A stretch of 64,000 nt of DNA from Rheinheimera sp. D18 (lineage in GTDB: Bacteria > Pseudomonadota > Gammaproteobacteria > Enterobacterales > Alteromonadaceae), in contig NZ_CP037745.1 in the NCBI RefSeq assembly GCF_004345025.1, positions 434,001 through 498,000 on the forward strand. The letters run 5' to 3'. Under the pieces are notes generated by a model, which was not told the DNA's origin, searched no databases, and was given only the letters and a program-made list of their open reading frames with translations. Shown here one piece after another: positions 1 through 11,222 of this stretch. Within the stretch, counting starts at the first letter, position 1. Every line of letters begins with the position of its first letter. The translations under genes were made by a program, and so were the position numbers.

Positions 1-872
1 TTTGCCAGTTTGTCATACACGGACGCACGTGAACCATCTTCACTTCCTAGGTTTGTTGTCATGGCCAGGCAGTTTTGATCTTCGGGATAACATAAGCCTG
101 CGCTGACTTTTTTATTAGTGGTATCGATAAAGCAAAATAGCTGTGACACGCCAAACATGTTCATGCCTAAATCAACTCGAAGCACCCGTGAGTTGTTCAT
201 CAGCTGGGGATAACGATTGGCTTTTAACACAGACTTTAGATGTGAAAACACAAGATCTATCATCCCCGGCGCGAAACGTGAGGGAATAAACTCAATTTCT
301 AGATTGTGAGGTAGGGGGCGGCCCAAATTTCTTGGATGCGATTTGTCTGCGAAATATATGTTCACATATTTATACGCATCACCATCAACTTTAAGTTCGA
401 AGCACCTAGTGAAAAAAGGCTTGGTATCACCCTCTTTAAAACCCTTATTTTTATTCTTAGCGGCGAGACTGGTAACAGTCAGGTGGCTATTTCTGTTCTT
501 AGTTTTTACTTTAAAGATCCCATCTTCTTTAGATAGGAATGAGCAGATGTCTTTCTCTGTCAGATCCACTGCGAGGGTTAGATAGTCGATATCAACCAAT
601 TCAGCACTGATATTCTGAACGTAGTTAGCTAAAAGCTGTTCCTGTTCTATTGCAATATCATGGTTGGTTATGACATCTATAACTTGTGCAGTGTTATTGA
701 CATGTTGGAACTGTGGCACGGTAGTACATGCATTAATTTTGCGCTGATGCGCTGTTTTAATAGCATTCGTTAACTTATTTTTTTTGAAAAAATCATTCAA
801 AAATTCATTGTTAAAAAGTGAGGTCAGCGCAAAAGCGCGATTTGGCTCATCTATTGGTGGTTTAATTAGCAT
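1..872 (-). CDS. Hypothetical protein, possibly a replication-initiator-like protein (partial, C-terminus outside window)
   Basis: An open minus-strand frame starts with ATG at 872, preceded by AAGGAAG nine bases upstream, and stays open for 290 codons to the window edge. I do not recognise it with certainty. The visible C-terminal part has the order RVDLG..MNMFG, then a run ending in GSRASVYDKL. The pairing of an RxDL motif with a 'GSR...YDK' motif recalls rolling-circle or filamentous-phage replication initiators (RstA/Gp2-like). That is a weak resemblance. It follows two other small minus-strand genes and may be the last gene of a small mobile element. The stretch is AT-rich compared with the core genes right of 32 kb. 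Confidence 0.6.
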   Translation of the reverse strand, partial: MLIKPPIDEPNRAFALTSLFNNEFLNDFFKKNKLTNAIKTAHQRKINACTTVPQFQHVNNTAQVIDVITNHDIAIEQEQLLANYVQNISAELVDIDYLTLAVDLTEKDICSFLSKEDGIFKVKTKNRNSHLTVTSLAAKNKNKGFKEGDTKPFFTRCFELKVDGDAYKYVNIYFADKSHPRNLGRPLPHNLEIEFIPSRFAPGMIDLVFSHLKSVLKANRYPQLMNNSRVLRVDLGMNMFGVSQLFCFIDTTNKKVSAGLCYPEDQNCLAMTTNLGSEDGSRASVYDKLA

Positions 873-995
873 GGAATATCACTTCCTTAAAAACAGTAAT
901 TAATTAAATTTGCACGACGTTTAAGAGAAAATTATCAAGTAGTTAGGCTGCTTAGAGAGGTAGTCAGTGTTACCAACTACCTCTTAGCTCCTTCC

Positions 996-1388
996 CTAAG
1001 ATGTGATATGTTGAGGACATTTAAATCCCAAAGATTTGGCATGATCATGAACATGTTTTGCATTAACGCGTTCGGGATTTTTCATGCCAATTTGATCTGC
1101 AATATTTAGCAAAATAATTTCTCGGGTTAGGGGAGGGTAAAACTCCAGTGCGAGAATAGTGGTAGTTTTAAACTTCCCGAATACTGCAATGTCGTCTGAA
1201 AATGATTTAAGAATTTCATAGCATTTTTGCTTTTCAGCTAGAAGTGGATACATTTCAGGGCAGTGGTTTAAACAAATTGTATCCAGCGGATTAAAGCTGG
1301 AAGCAGAGTGCACCGTGATGTATTGGTGCAGTAGCTCGAAGTTATTAGTAACTTCCGTAATTAGTTTTCTTGCACAAGCGTTGTTCAT
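996..1388 (-). CDS. Hypothetical protein, 130 residues
   Basis: The start is set at ATG 1388, because GGAGAT lies four bases upstream; an in-frame ATG four codons earlier has no better signal. The product is soluble and has no signal peptide. It contains several cysteines and histidines (for example HCPEMYP in the first half and a C-terminal HVHDHAKSLGFKCPQH stretch) that could bind a metal, but there is no clear zinc-finger spacing. I do not recognise a family. It lies between the 224-residue gene upstream and the Rep-like gene downstream, all on the minus strand. A terminator-like hairpin separates it from the upstream gene, so it may have its own promoter in 1440-1528. Confidence 0.6.
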   Translation of the reverse strand: MNNACARKLITEVTNNFELLHQYITVHSASSFNPLDTICLNHCPEMYPLLAEKQKCYEILKSFSDDIAVFGKFKTTTILALEFYPPLTREIILLNIADQIGMKNPERVNAKHVHDHAKSLGFKCPQHITS

Positions 1389-1396
1389 GAGTATCT

Positions 1397-1437
1397 CCAA
1401 AAATAAAAAAAGAGCTCCTCATAACTGGGAGCTCTTT
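1397..1437 (-). terminator. Rho-independent terminator (minus strand)
   Basis: A 10-bp stem pairs 1409-1418 with 1428-1437 around a 9-base loop. Read on the minus strand it is followed by TTTTTTATTTTT. It lies just after the 224-residue gene and overlaps the start region of the 130-residue gene. Confidence 0.8.
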
Positions 1438-1528
1438 GGGATTTACAGATTTAAATTGAGTAAGAAACGCTAGATTTTTAGCTTGCAGTCCGTACTCGTT
1501 TGAATGAGATTTTTGATTTACAGAGAGA

Positions 1529-2203
1529 CTAATTTGGGAGGCTGTCTTCAGCGATAATGCTGTTGATCGCAGCTATGAGTTTCTTGAGTTTTTTCTCCTT
1601 TAATGTCTCTTTTAAGAACGTAGCAAGTTTTTTTGGTGTACCGTTGTTGACGAACTCTGCAATTAGTTGAGACGACATTTTGTCCAATTTTGTTTTCTCA
1701 ACGGGTGCATCGATATAACCTAATTCAATTGCTTTCTTTTTTACGCTTGAAGACGTTACAGTGCAAAATTTTGTTTCATCATAATTGTCAGTCAGTTCTG
1801 AAATAATATGTCGGCGAGCCTTGATCTTTAGATCCCGCAGTAAATTTAGAGAGTGTGGAGTAAAACTCTTATAGTCGACCGGTTCAAAACGCAGCGAGTA
1901 AGTGATTTCATAATGATGGCATTTACGGAGAGTTGTTGTGTAATGACAATCATAGTGCGTCTGGATAAATGCCTTTAAATCGTTATATCCGAATTTATCC
2001 CAGAGTTTCTCTACTGTTAGCAAATGCATAGCAGCTACATCATGTTTTGTATTACTTTTGAGAACTTTTACTACTGATTCTTCAGACATTTCGTTATTTG
2101 GAATATCTAGAATCCGGCAAGCCTCCGTAAACTGTTTGTGTTTTAGTTCTTTCGGATTAGTTGCTGGATTATTTTTGATGGTTTTTTGGCTTGATTTTTC
2201 CAT
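1529..2203 (-). CDS. Hypothetical protein, 224 residues, Lys-rich
   Basis: ATG at 2203 is preceded by AGGAAG six bases upstream. The protein is basic (many KK pairs at both ends), soluble and has no membrane segment. The middle holds a Cys/His patch (around HYDCHYTTTLRKCHHYE). No family was recognised. The basic character and the position upstream of a possible replication gene would fit a DNA-binding accessory protein of a small mobile element, but that is only inference. Terminator-like hairpins flank it on both sides (1397-1437 and 2231-2259). Confidence 0.6.
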   Translation of the reverse strand: MEKSSQKTIKNNPATNPKELKHKQFTEACRILDIPNNEMSEESVVKVLKSNTKHDVAAMHLLTVEKLWDKFGYNDLKAFIQTHYDCHYTTTLRKCHHYEITYSLRFEPVDYKSFTPHSLNLLRDLKIKARRHIISELTDNYDETKFCTVTSSSVKKKAIELGYIDAPVEKTKLDKMSSQLIAEFVNNGTPKKLATFLKETLKEKKLKKLIAAINSIIAEDSLPN

Positions 2204-2230
2204 TAGAAACTTCCTATTTAATTAAAGCAA

Positions 2231-2259
2231 AAAGCCTGAAGACTAAGTCTTCAGGCTTT
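2231..2259 (-). terminator. Terminator-like hairpin (minus strand)
   Basis: AAAGCCTGAAGA at 2231-2242 pairs perfectly with 2248-2259. On the minus strand the stem runs into TTTTTGCTTTAA. It would stop transcription coming from the umuC remnant side before the 224-residue gene. Confidence 0.65.
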
Positions 2260-2850
2260 GTTGGGGGTTGAGTTAATTTAGAAATTTAAAGGTGTTTTTG
2301 TAGCTGCAAGTTTGCAGCTGATACAGATCAAGTAATCTGTTTTTACGGTAATTTATCTGACGATTAAGATCAGAATTTTTCCGAGAAATGCTCGAAGTGC
2401 TGATTAGTGCAAACTGAAAATATAGTGCCGCGATATGGTGCCAATGCGTTTCACCTATCTATTTCGACAAAACGATTTCAATTTGAGAATGGGCTATCGA
2501 GCTTGCTCAAGTTCTAATTCACTTGGCAATGTATTTACAGAACTTTAGGAAAGTTAAAGTGCATACAGACATGGTAAAACTTGGTATGCAAAATTGAGGT
2601 TACCAAAACGTTTGTTTGATTTCCAGCACTATTTTTGACACGGATAAATTACGAACTATGTTTTTTTGTTATTTAAATCAATGCCTTGCATGGTGGGTAA
2701 TTTTTTACTATCAAATGCAATGGATCGCATCCTATTGAACACGCCTAATAATCAACAGACGAAATGAGACAAAATCGATATCGATTGATATAAACCACGG
2801 TTAATGACTTCAGATTAATTATGCGGTCTGTAGTTAGCTTGTAACAACTA
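2260..2850. other. Non-coding, hairpin-rich stretch
   Basis: I see no convincing gene in these 590 bases. Several inverted repeats are visible: AGCTGCAA/TTGCAGCT at 2302-2319 with a 2-base spacer, CAGAT/ATCTG shortly after it, and the perfect 14-bp palindrome AATCGATATCGATT at 2773-2786. The sequence is AT-rich. It could hold a promoter for the minus-strand genes, a structured RNA, or the replication or transfer origin of the element on the left. None of these is shown. Confidence 0.4.
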
Positions 2851-3897
2851 TTACCTAGCCACCGGAAGTTCTCGCCAGTTTGTCGTGTAAGCTGGTGAGA
2901 GTAGCTCTCGCTTCATACTCCATTCCTGCTTATTGCCTTGGCTAGCAAACCAGATGGTTTTAGTGTGCTTAGTGTTTAATTGATCTATTAGCTGCATGAG
3001 CTTTTGGTCTGACTCTTTTACAGCTAACGGATCATCAAACAGGCTTGGTTGATAAACTCCAATATCGAAAAAATCAGCTAACATAACACCGGCCTTGGCA
3101 TACCTGTAACCGTTAACCCATAGTCCGTCCAATAGCTGCATTGCCTTGTTTAGAAATATACGTGTGTCGCTACTTGGTGTATCAAGTTCGACACTTCTGC
3201 TGGCGCTGTAGGGCGCATCTTTATCGCTAAACGGGCTGGTGCGTAAGAACACAGTTAAATGTTTAGCTGTCTGCTGCTCTTGGCGTAGCTTCTTGCAAGC
3301 ACGGCTGATGTATTCGCTTATTGCCTCACCCATTTGCTGCTTATCGGTTATGCGTTCACCAAAGGCGCGGCTGCTGACAATCTGCTTTTTAGTCGGTACA
3401 ACTTCTTCCAGTGCGATACAGCTTTCGCCGTTAAGTTCTCGTACGGTGCGTTCAACCACTACAGAAAATTGCTGACGAATATACTCAGGGTCAGCGTCGG
3501 CAAGTTGCAGTGCAGTATTAATACCAAGTTGCTGTAACCGCTTAGTCAGCTTGCCACCGATACCCCATACTTCATCTACCGGTAACAAGGCCAATAACTT
3601 ACGCTGGCGCACTTTATCAGTTAAATCCACCACACCACCGGTTTTGGGCCAGGGTTTGGAAGCATGTTCCGGGAGAGATTGTAAAAAGGTGCCTGCATTC
3701 TCTGTAAAATCCAGCATTTCAGCGTATTCCGCCTCGCTGATGATGACACCATCGGCGACAGCTCCACTGTAATCGACCGCAACATAATCAAGCAGTTGCC
3801 ATAACTGCTTTGCATCTCCCGAAGTAGTGGTTTGAAAATTGCTGACGAATATACTCAGGGTCAGCGTCGGCAAGTTGCAGTGCAGTATTAATACCAA
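2851..3897 (-). pseudogene. umuC: umuC remnant (C-terminal two thirds of a Y-family DNA polymerase V catalytic subunit) behind an FTR1 fragment
   Basis: From about residue 67 onward the protein matches UmuC from its middle to its end. The visible landmarks are TGGVVDL, LLPVDEVWGIG (helix-hairpin-helix region), VERTVRELNGE, SSRAFGERIT, LRTSPF and a C-terminal WSMKRELLSPAYTTNW. The N-terminal palm with the metal-binding aspartates and the YSIDE motif is absent, so it cannot be a polymerase. Residues 22-66 are not UmuC but the start of an FTR1-type iron permease. The first 21 residues are out-of-frame translation of the neighbouring repeat copy. No umuD is present. UmuC is the translesion polymerase subunit of SOS mutagenesis and is common on SXT-like and other mobile elements. 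Confidence 0.85.
3464..3833. repeat. 370-bp tandem duplication, copy 1
   Basis: Positions 3464-3833 are repeated without a visible difference at 3834-4203, directly adjoining. The unit carries part of the FTR1 fragment, the FTR1/UmuC joint and the first UmuC codons. A unit of 370 bases is 3n+1 and therefore shifts the frame. Confidence 0.95.
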
Positions 3898-4285
3898 GTT
3901 GCTGTAACCGCTTAGTCAGCTTGCCACCGATACCCCATACTTCATCTACCGGTAACAAGGCCAATAACTTACGCTGGCGCACTTTATCAGTTAAATCCAC
4001 CACACCACCGGTTTTGGGCCAGGGTTTGGAAGCATGTTCCGGGAGAGATTGTAAAAAGGTGCCTGCATTCTCTGTAAAATCCAGCATTTCAGCGTATTCC
4101 GCCTCGCTGATGATGACACCATCGGCGACAGCTCCACTGTAATCGACCGCAACATAATCAAGCAGTTGCCATAACTGCTTTGCATCTCCCGAAGTAGTGG
4201 TTTGTGCAAACACAGAACCTGTAATCAGAAATAATACTGCGCCAATGCTGGCAATGCGTTTAAGGAAACTTTTTTGATTATTCAC
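3788..4285 (-). pseudogene. FTR1-family iron permease N-terminus fused to UmuC segment, frameshifted
   Basis: The first 27 residues form a signal peptide (KKR-like start, hydrophobic core, cut near SVFAQ). Next come about 60 residues typical of the periplasmic start of bacterial FTR1 iron permeases (QLWQLLDYVAVDYSGAV, VISEAEYAEM, then LPEHAS). At PWPKTGG the frame changes to UmuC and continues to QQFS, where the 370-bp duplication shifts the frame and a stop follows 14 codons later. All FTR1 transmembrane helices are missing. Before the duplication this would have been one continuous FTR1-UmuC reading frame. The locus lies 74 bases after the cadmium ATPase gene on the same strand, so the permease was probably once the last gene of the metal operon. 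Confidence 0.8.
3834..4203. repeat. 370-bp tandem duplication, copy 2
   Basis: Second copy of the unit at 3464-3833. The joint reads ...GGTTTG|AAAATTGC. Copy 2 continues into the unique FTR1 signal-peptide region at 4204-4285, so copy 2 is the upstream one in the direction of transcription. Confidence 0.95.
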
Positions 4286-4359
4286 GTTTATTTTTTGCCT
4301 CTACGTTTAGGGGGGCGATGGCGAATTTATATCAGCTCGCCGAGATGCCACTCTTTATT

Positions 4360-6408
4360 TTAAAACTTCATGCGCTGAATTCGCACGGCATTCATAATCG
4401 CTAGCAGCGCTACACCGACATCAGCAAAAACCGCTTCCCACATCGTGGCCAAACCACCGGCCCCCAGTATTAATACGATGGCTTTTACACCGAAAGCGAG
4501 GGAAATATTTTGCCAAACAATGCGTTTGGTTTGTTTACCGATGGCGATGGCGGTGGGAATTTTGCTGGGTTTATCATCTTGAATAACAACGTCGGCTGTT
4601 TCGATTGTTGCATCGCTGCCAAGGCCGCCCATCGCTATACCGACATCGCTCAGGGCAACGACCGGTGCGTCATTAACACCATCACCGACGAACGCAACAG
4701 TTTCATTTCGCGCTTTGATTTCTTTTACTTTGTTAACTTTATCTTCTGGTAGTAAATCACCAAAGGCATTCGCGATACCTAATTTCTGTGCGACAAATTG
4801 CACTACTGAACTTTTGTCACCGCTAAGCATGGTAATGTTGATGCCCAATTTTTTTAGTGTATCTATCGTTAATTGCGCGTCCTCTTTAATGCTGTCGGCG
4901 ATAGTAATGTAGCCTGCGAATTTTTGATCGTAAGCAATAGCGATGACGGTATACACAATGGTGGCCGGATCAAGATCGTAGGCGACGGCGAATTTATCGA
5001 GCAACCTGAAATTACCTACCAGTAACGCTTTGCCATTCACGTCGGCTTTCAATCCATGACCCGATATTTCTTCAACATTGTTCAATGTAATGCTGCTGTC
5101 GATACCACCTACAAATTGATGAATGGCGGTTGCTACCGGATGCGTACTTTGGCTTTCTAGTGCGTTGACCATTTTCAGGATTTCATCGCGATTGAACTCA
5201 GGGTTGAGGTTGACCTCCTGTACTTTAAAGACACCTTCCGTCATGGTGCCGGTTTTATCCATCACCACGTTTTGAATGGTAGAAATGGTGTCCAAAAAGT
5301 TACTGCCTTTGAATAAAATACCGTTTCGACTGGCTGCGCCTATGCCGCCGAAATAGCCCAGTGGAATACTAATGACCAATGCACAGGGACAGGAGATCAC
5401 CAGGAAAATCAACGCACGGTACAACCACTCACTGAATACATAAGTCTCCACAAATACATATGGGACCACACAAATCGCAACGGCCAAAGTAACCACAATA
5501 GGTGTGTATATTTTGGCGAATTTTCGGATAAATAATTCGGTAGGCGCTTTCTGTGCAGAAGCGTTTTGCACTAATTCTAAAATTCGGGACAGTTTGCTGT
5601 CGGTATAGGCAGTGGTTACTTTGACTTGTGACACTGCATTGAGATTAATCATGCCCGCCAACACACTATCACCTTTGGTTTTTGTGTCAGGTTTGCTCTC
5701 GCCGGTCAAGGCGGCGGTATTAAATGAGGCGGTCTCGGATAGGAGTTCACCATCCAATCCTAATTTTTCACCTGCTTTGAGTTGTATAATATCGCCAATG
5801 CTAACGGTCTCTGCCTTCAGGGTTATCGCTTGATTATTGCGTAACACGGTTACTTCGTCGGGGCGTTGATCGAGCAGGGTTTTAATGTTGGTTTTTGCGC
5901 GTTTCACGGCGAGGGTCTGGAACACTTCACCGATAGAATAAAACAACATCACGGCAACACCTTCCGGATATTCACCGATAGCAAAAGCACCGATAGTAGC
6001 AATGCTCATCAATAAAAATTCAGAAAATACTTCACCTTTCGCAATGCTTTCAACGGCCTCTTTCAACACTGGCAGGCCTACAGGTAAATAGGCGGCAACG
6101 TACCAGCCAATACGCAACCAGCCAGTAAACCAGGTTTGTGGAAAATAATTATCCAGTACTATCGCAATGAGCAGTGCAACCAAACTCATTGCGGCAGGCA
6201 GAAATAGCTTTATATTGCTACCGCCATCACTGGCATGATCGTGGTCATGGCTATCATCATCGACATGCTGATCTTGATCGTCACTGGCACAACAACAGCT
6301 TTTCGAAGGGCTATTTTTTATTAGCACATCTGCTTTGTTATTTATTTTTTCTTCTTCTGTGCAACATAGTTGTTTGCCCTGTTCATCATATTCGTGTGTA
6401 TGTTCCAT
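4360..6408 (-). CDS. cadA: Cd2+/Zn2+/Pb2+-exporting P1B-type ATPase (CadA/ZntA type)
   Basis: Inner-membrane pump that drives divalent soft metals out of the cytoplasm with ATP. It has the ion-path motif CPC (near residue 340), the phosphorylation site DKTGT (near 383), the HP dipeptide (STHPVA) and the hinge GDGVNDAP (near 573). These mark the P1B-2 Zn/Cd/Pb class. The start is placed at 6408, where AGGAAAC precedes the ATG; an in-frame ATG 15 codons upstream lacks such a site. The N-terminus has no typical HMA fold with GMxCxxC. It has CC and CCC clusters and a His/Asp-rich tail before the first helix, which probably bind metal. At 682 residues it is slightly shorter than ZntA. It ends the minus-strand czc operon. 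Confidence 0.9.
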   Translation of the reverse strand: MEHTHEYDEQGKQLCCTEEEKINNKADVLIKNSPSKSCCCASDDQDQHVDDDSHDHDHASDGGSNIKLFLPAAMSLVALLIAIVLDNYFPQTWFTGWLRIGWYVAAYLPVGLPVLKEAVESIAKGEVFSEFLLMSIATIGAFAIGEYPEGVAVMLFYSIGEVFQTLAVKRAKTNIKTLLDQRPDEVTVLRNNQAITLKAETVSIGDIIQLKAGEKLGLDGELLSETASFNTAALTGESKPDTKTKGDSVLAGMINLNAVSQVKVTTAYTDSKLSRILELVQNASAQKAPTELFIRKFAKIYTPIVVTLAVAICVVPYVFVETYVFSEWLYRALIFLVISCPCALVISIPLGYFGGIGAASRNGILFKGSNFLDTISTIQNVVMDKTGTMTEGVFKVQEVNLNPEFNRDEILKMVNALESQSTHPVATAIHQFVGGIDSSITLNNVEEISGHGLKADVNGKALLVGNFRLLDKFAVAYDLDPATIVYTVIAIAYDQKFAGYITIADSIKEDAQLTIDTLKKLGINITMLSGDKSSVVQFVAQKLGIANAFGDLLPEDKVNKVKEIKARNETVAFVGDGVNDAPVVALSDVGIAMGGLGSDATIETADVVIQDDKPSKIPTAIAIGKQTKRIVWQNISLAFGVKAIVLILGAGGLATMWEAVFADVGVALLAIMNAVRIQRMKF

Positions 6409-6464
6409 AGCGTTTCCTTTACTTGAAAATAGTGATAGAAAATGAAGGTTCATATCACAAAAAA

Positions 6465-6881
6465 TCAGTGAGCCTCATGCGGCATTTTTTGGTAACTCGC
6501 TTTAATAATTAATGCCTGCGGATGTATGTCATTGATCACGACTGAAAAAGATCCTGTACGACGGGTATTGGGCTTGAAGTGAAGATGGCAGGGAGAATAA
6601 TCAGTGACGATGGTTTTTAATAACACGCCTTGAGTGTCGAATACCTGAAATTGTATTTGACCGCACTTCACATGCACTTGCTTGTGTTCGGGCCAAACAC
6701 CACCGCTCAAGGTCAGGGTTCCCTTATCAAATTTGGCCGCCGCTTTCACAAGGCTCAAGTGATGCTGCCGAAGTTCCCCATCCTCAAACGCGACTTCAGG
6801 CAAAATCACTGACGATGATTGGCAGGCAGTCAGTAACATCCCAATCGATAGCAAAATAATTAATTTTTTAAAAGTAGTCAT
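6465..6881 (-). CDS. Small lipoprotein of unknown function in the metal-efflux operon
   Basis: The start is set at ATG 6881 because CAGGAG precedes it and because a lipoprotein signal begins there: a basic MTTFKK start, a hydrophobic core and the lipobox LTAC with the lipidated Cys at about residue 20. The mature part is about 118 residues and looks beta-rich, with two further cysteines (VKCGQ and SPCHL) that could form a disulfide. No family was recognised. It lies between czcA and the cadmium ATPase gene on the same strand, so a periplasmic role linked to metal efflux is likely. This is inferred only from its position. Confidence 0.75.
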   Translation of the reverse strand: MTTFKKLIILLSIGMLLTACQSSSVILPEVAFEDGELRQHHLSLVKAAAKFDKGTLTLSGGVWPEHKQVHVKCGQIQFQVFDTQGVLLKTIVTDYSPCHLHFKPNTRRTGSFSVVINDIHPQALIIKASYQKMPHEAH

Positions 6882-6992
6882 AGTCAATGCTCCTGTGAAA
6901 AAACCGGTTGATGACCGGGCAATCTGTAGCCCGGCCATCGGCTTCCATCTAATCGGCGCAATTAGCGCCAAACTCTGAGCCTCCGAAGAAAA

Positions 6993-10124
<3,132 letters not shown>

Positions 10125-11144
10125 TTAATGCGCGTGCTCGGCTTCAGATTTCTCAATATCCGCTTTTAACAGATAGCTATTTGTCGTGACATACCACTGG
10201 CCGGGCTTTAAACCGGCAATCACTTCGACATAATCCATGTCGCTACGGCCAAGCTGCAATGGGGTAAAGACATATTCGGTATTGTTTTTCACGAAGACAC
10301 CGCTTTGATTGTCCAGTATTTGAATGGCCGATTTTTTAACGGCAAGCTCAACGTTGAATTCACCGCTTATTACAGCACCCTCGATTAATTGCCCGGACGA
10401 CAGTTTACCGTCACGGTTATCCAGCTTAACTCTGGCCAGTTGATAGGGCTGGGTTAATGACGGGATGATATGTGCAATTACGCCGTTAATCTCAGTGTCA
10501 GCGGCCAGAATGACCACGTTTTGTCCTGTCGCGACAGCAACTTGTTGTGACGGGTACAGGCGAAAATCTGCCCACAGGCTGCCAAAATCAGCAATGCTGA
10601 ATAGCGTCTGCTGCTGTGCGACCTCACCAACATTGGCGCTGCGCTGAATAATAACGCCGTCAATTGGTGCTTTAATGGCATAGGTATTTAAGCTCTCATT
10701 TGACTCAACAACGGCCAGCACATCGCCTGCTTTTACGCTGTCACCCAGCGAGAATTTCACCGAGGTAAGAATACCGGGAAAACGGGCATTAACATGGATG
10801 ATGCGGTTTGGATCAGCGCTAAGCTTGCCATAAACAACCTGATGTTGGCGTAATCGCTGGCTGTCAGCACGGTCTGTGACAATATTAACCGCCGTAGCCA
10901 TATCATCACTAATGCGGCTGCTTAGGGTTTCGTTGTGTTCATGCTCGTCGTTTTCGTCGTGCCCTTCATGCTCATTGTGTTCTTCATGTTCTTCGTGCTC
11001 TTCATTTTTCTTAGTGTCAGATTGCGGCTTTACCGCTTGTTCTTTGGCATGGACGTGAGCTTGTTCTTGCTCATTGGCAGCCATTACTTGCATCGGCATC
11101 AGCCAGGCTGCAATAAACATTGCCAGTGTTACATGTGGTTTCAT
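10125..11144 (-). CDS. czcB: CzcB-type periplasmic adaptor of the RND efflux pump
   Basis: Membrane-fusion protein that links CzcA to CzcC. The start is placed at ATG 11144: AGGAAG lies upstream and a signal peptide follows (MKPHVTLAMFIAAW, cut near VMAAN). The mature N-terminus has a striking His/Glu tract (repeated HEEHEEHNEHEGHD pattern) that can bind zinc or cadmium. Biotinyl-lipoyl-like halves (VHARFPGILTSV, then AIKAPIDGVI) flank a short hairpin, and a beta-barrel domain follows. With 339 residues it is short for the CzcB family, mainly because of a small coiled-coil hairpin. It belongs to the minus-strand czcCBA operon. Confidence 0.9.
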   Translation of the reverse strand: MKPHVTLAMFIAAWLMPMQVMAANEQEQAHVHAKEQAVKPQSDTKKNEEHEEHEEHNEHEGHDENDEHEHNETLSSRISDDMATAVNIVTDRADSQRLRQHQVVYGKLSADPNRIIHVNARFPGILTSVKFSLGDSVKAGDVLAVVESNESLNTYAIKAPIDGVIIQRSANVGEVAQQQTLFSIADFGSLWADFRLYPSQQVAVATGQNVVILAADTEINGVIAHIIPSLTQPYQLARVKLDNRDGKLSSGQLIEGAVISGEFNVELAVKKSAIQILDNQSGVFVKNNTEYVFTPLQLGRSDMDYVEVIAGLKPGQWYVTTNSYLLKADIEKSEAEHAH

Positions 11145-11222
11145 AATGCTATCTTCCTGTATGTTCTGTTTGCCACGTCGCACAGTTAATGAAGTGCGGC
11201 AGCGGGGCAATAATCTTGTCAG

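Noticed and set aside
336-585. Plus-strand frames of 66 and 80 codons
   Set aside because: They are shadows of the long minus-strand frame 1-872, which has a better start.
2550-2563. Third copy of the defence palindrome (TTAAAGTGCA near 2554)
   Set aside because: Only one half-site matches; the other arm differs and the spacing is wrong.
2851-3897. Functional UmuC DNA polymerase
   Set aside because: The catalytic palm is absent and the first 66 residues are foreign or out of frame.
3551-4142. Duplicated plus-strand frames of 73 codons
   Set aside because: They are shadows of the FTR1-UmuC duplication and appear twice only because the DNA is repeated.
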